A stretch of 64,000 nt of DNA, from the NCBI GenBank assembly GCA_963971285.1, contig OZ020250.1, positions 7,300,499 to 7,364,498 of the forward strand. Direction: 5' to 3'. Within the stretch, counting starts at the first letter, position 1, and each line of letters begins with the position of its first letter. This DNA is from Astropecten irregularis (taxonomy: Eukaryota > Echinodermata > Asteroidea > Paxillosida > Astropectinidae). The position numbers were made by a program, and so were the translations under genes. Shown in pieces: positions 61,307 to 64,000 of this stretch. The notes under the pieces were generated by a model. The model was not told where the DNA came from, did not search any database, and was given only the letters and a program-made list of their open reading frames with translations.

Positions 61307-61563
61307 CTATGCTTTGTTGTAGACCTCGCTTCCAGCTCTGTACACTAAGGCATCCACGTTGAGAACCTTGCTACAGAGCACGCAGTTATCCTCATTCCCA
61401 GAGGTCAAGAAGCCGAAGCTCCGGCAGCCAGCCTCCATAGAGCAGTCCCGTGCGCACTGGACTCTGGTCTTGACACGGTAGCTGGGAGTTAGTACGTCTT
61501 CTGGGTGACAGGTGGCGTCCGCAGAGAGGAACAGGAATTTACCGGGTCGTGATGGGGATATAT
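61307..61563 (-). CDS. Gene C terminal exon: PAN/apple-like domain and stop
   Basis: Same borders and length as gene B. It encodes ISPSRPGKFLFLSADATC, then HPED where the paralogues have RPED, QCARDCSMEAGC, DNCVLC and VYNKA before TAG. Confidence 0.88.
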
Positions 61564-63237
61564 CTGGTATTAAAGTAATAACAATACTTCTGTTTCACTT
61601 ACAAGGAGAACTTCCTACTATGATCTTGAGCAAGTGAACTTTCGCTTTGGTTAGGAGCACTGCATATTGCTAAAACAAGAACTAAATAACTATAGTGTGC
61701 ACTTACATTTTGTACAGGAGTTTGCTTCAGGATATTCTGGAAAACAAAAATATCAATGGGAATAGGTTGAAAACATTCGTAGAATATAAGTATTTGATGG
61801 AAGTTGAAATGTTCTGTCCTGGAATATGATCCAGCACGGAGGGTTGGGGGTTTGTGGAGGAGTGACGTCCGGTTCAGACCGCCTGTTGGATCATCATATG
61901 AAAGGTCGCCGTTATCTGCTTAGGAACACAATCTCCCGATGCAGTTAGCTCAGCACGTATCACGTGTGCGGTATATTTTGGCAAGATGTATGCGTCTAGA
62001 TTCATGCCGTGAGACCAATATCTCCCTGTCCGATTTTATGTCGCCTCTCGTTTAAGATATCTGTGATGTGCGATGTCCCTCATGCGCCACCGTTCTTTGC
62101 CGATTTGCACATAATAAACATCGTTCAGTTTATGATGTGAATGCTGTGGATATTGTAATGTGCGCCCAAAGTGTCATGTGTCATGGCGACCATAATATCT
62201 CGCCTAATAATAATATCTCAACACTATAGCTGCACAGCGTCCCACTATCTTCGTTTCGAGTGCAAATTCCCTATTATTACACAGGAAAAACTAAAGGAAA
62301 ACACGCCCATACTATTTTGATTCATGCGACTTGTACTGCAGCCGATGCAAAGTGGTAATACTTACTATCAGGAGTCCCAGTAGTTACGGGAACAGAAGAT
62401 ACTGCTACTTCTGCAAAACAAAGATATGCAGATCACTTTGTTTTATATACATGGAATGTAGGTGGACACAATTATGCATATGGACGCAATCCTTACAAAT
62501 TTGAACGGTTTTCAGTACTCGGAATATTAAAAAAGGCTCCAAATGATTATTTTTTTAAGATATGTATTCATTTGTATGGGTTACTTGGAATACAGTCTCG
62601 TATTATGCGGAATATCAGCAGAAGCAATGTATTATTGTCAATTATCTTCAAGGCTGCGCTGCAATGTGAACTGTTAGAATTACAATAATTAAAAGATCTT
62701 CTGTCAAGATACATTTTTTTAACTGACCAGAGGGGAAAGTTTAGGCAGTTGAGAAATTAATTCTAATGACGCCTTTGTTATCGACATTGTTTTGTAGTGG
62801 AATACTTCCTTTATTGGCACAAATTGCGCCTTAATCGCTAGCCCATCAATGTGTCGGCTACCGATCAACCGACCCGGGGTATAGACCCCACCCCCCCTAA
62901 AATAAATGATATAAAATGAACAAATACAAAGTAACGATAATTGTCACTATTACATAAACGTTTCCGCCCAACATGTTCCACTTCCCCAAGTAACTCACCA
63001 GATGCGATCTTAACTTTGCATAAGTAGTTGTAAATGCGATCACAGTATGCATCATGAAAACCCCCAACGTAACTGTGGTAATATATCACGCAGTTTTGTT
63101 CGCGGTCTCTGTCAGGCTGGCCAGATGCCCAGTTGAGATACACTGTGCGGTTACTCTTGTTGGAGCTATCGTCCACATATCTCCAAACATTATCTGTCTC
63201 CATTTTATTCTGGCCGATCCAGAATCTAATGGCACTC
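61307..63237 (-). CDS. Gene C (partial, 5' end outside): C-type lectin / PAN protein with a shortened linker region
   Basis: Visible exons are 63237-62999 (CTLD C-half), 62410-62366 (15-residue linker), 61736-61707 (10-residue linker) and 61563-61307 (PAN, stop). The CTLD is the counterpart of gene B CTLD1, with QPD. Nothing like CTLD2 or CTLD3 lies between it and PAN, so this gene passes from a CTLD1-type domain almost straight to PAN. Phases agree throughout. The N-half exon and signal peptide were not found in the remaining 760 bases of the window. Confidence 0.8.
61707..61736 (-). CDS. Gene C exon: 10-residue linker
   Basis: 30 bases, phase 1-1, encoding about EYPEANSCTK. One residue differs from gene B. 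Confidence 0.82.
62366..62410 (-). CDS. Gene C exon: 15-residue linker
   Basis: 45 bases between TTTTGCAG and GTAAGT, phase 1-1, encoding about EVAVSSVPVTTGTPD. It is Thr/Ser/Pro-rich and, unlike the other linkers, has no Cys. It is called on splice signals, phase and position only. Confidence 0.62.
62999..63237 (-). CDS. Gene C exon: CTLD C-half
   Basis: A TTCACAG acceptor leads to SAIRFWIGQNKMETDNVW, then SNKSNRTVYLNW, QPDRDREQNC, GFHDAYC and YLCKVKIASG before a GTGAGT donor (phase 1). Compared with gene B CTLD1 it lacks the extra loop Cys (NKSNRT against NECNRT), keeps the NRT sequon and has one extra codon. Confidence 0.87.
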
Positions 63238-63299
63238 CTGTGAAAACAGTGTTTACAATATCATTATTGATGCATGATGTTGGTCCAGTTATGACACTG

Positions 63300-63900
63300 T
63301 ATTGAAGTTATGACACTGTATTGAAGTGGTTTTAAACCCTGCCTGTTGTAGCGTTCATACTTTTTGCGATTTGCAATGCCAAGTGAATTTCGTTGACGCA
63401 ATAATTTGTGCGTTTTTGTTCGCAAGTCCGCAAGAAGTGTGTATCGTGCTTTACCGAATCATCAGATAATCTGAAGCATTATTACATTTACACCCTGTAT
63501 TATATACAAAACGTTGGCAATCCGACATCATAGCGAGTTCAAAATGGCGTTCTTGGGAAGAATGGAGCCGGTGTTCAACCGACGTTCGAAGGGCGATTTC
63601 GCAGGGGCGAATGTTGAGGTCGCAGACCTATTAAACAGATCGCCAGTAGATCGCTCAGGCACCGACCAACATTCGATCGATGTTCGGGAGGCAAATTCTG
63701 TCGATTTCAGACCATGATTATTTTGTGCATGCTCCAAAATTGGGACGGAGGTTGGCAGTCACGATCCTGACGGAAATGTTCTCAAAACAGATCTGATTGG
63801 CTGATGTGTCGCGTTGCATAACATTTGCATGCAAGCATGTATCAGACGTTCGCACATGGCAACACAGAGTAGAATGGGTTATACTCAGACTACGCCAAAT
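63300..63900. other. Probable gene C intron, nothing recognised
   Basis: A 19-base phrase (AGTTATGACACTGTATTGA) is repeated in tandem near 63288-63325. A long open frame in both directions near 63514-63737 has no domain I recognise. Confidence 0.4.
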
Positions 63901-63904
63901 GCCC

Positions 63905-64000
63905 CGCGAGTAAAATTTACTTTGTTCACTTTTCAATGTATAAGAAATAATCCAGACAGTTTCCCTTGTGGTTATTAAATGATTAAATGATATCCCAATC
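63905..64000 (+). mobile_element. SINE tail, cut by the window end
   Basis: TTTGTTCACTTTTCAATG and CAGTTTCCCTTGTGGTTATT match the tail of the SINE at 18185-18345. Confidence 0.6.

Larger units (their letters stand above)
58200..62190. repeat. Segmental duplication, copy 2 (carries the gene C 3' end)
   Basis: Counterpart of 28750-32075 in the same orientation, including the linker and PAN exons. It has an extra roughly 140-base insertion at 60490-60625 and lacks the hAT-like element found just outside copy 1. Confidence 0.85.

Overview
This window looks like nuclear DNA of an animal, most likely a marine invertebrate deuterostome such as an echinoderm, hemichordate or cephalochordate. The phylum is an inference from gene content and I cannot fix the species. 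The coding signal is short exons of about 30-260 bases with GT/AG borders and consistent phases, separated by AT-rich introns packed with small transposons. There are no bacterial operons.

The genes are four members of one family that encodes secreted proteins with C-type lectin domains (CTLDs) and a C-terminal PAN/apple-like domain. Gene D (+, positions 1-1408) enters from the left with the end of a CTLD, a 10-residue linker and the PAN exon. Gene A (-, 27176 to 8406) has a signal-peptide exon, two CTLDs and PAN, about 426 residues. Gene B (-, 54444 to 31176) has a signal-peptide exon, three CTLDs and PAN, about 604 residues. Gene C (-, 63237 to 61307, 5' end outside) has at least the C-half of one CTLD, then linkers and PAN. 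D and A converge tail to tail; A, B and C run head to tail. Each CTLD is split over two exons in a 1-2-1 phase pattern and linker exons are 1-1, so modules can be added or lost without breaking frame. Summed exon lengths for A (1281) and B (1815) are multiples of three. Joining the signal exons to A and B across introns of about 14.5 and 18 kb is inference from phase, order and mutual similarity.

The locus grew by duplication and was eroded afterwards. The segment 28.75-32.07 kb is repeated at 58.2-62.2 kb and carries the 3' ends of B and C. Gene A keeps a stop-interrupted relic of the first CTLD exon (12828-12889) and a decayed duplicate piece of another CTLD exon (11262-11350).

The two giant introns and the intergenic DNA are transposon graveyards. 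They hold a CR1-like LINE fragment (5.9-7.5 kb), two broken Ty3/gypsy elements in opposite orientation (36.6-41.7 kb), a tRNA-derived SINE family, hAT-like non-autonomous elements with exact 8-base target duplications, a TTAA-targeting family with an internal empty-site control, several long palindromic elements, a roughly 130-base repeat array (43.65-46.3 kb) and a 2.3-2.4 kb triplication (46.36-54.32 kb) ending about 35 bases from the gene B signal-exon donor. I found no convincing RNA gene, CRISPR array, or gene outside the lectin family.
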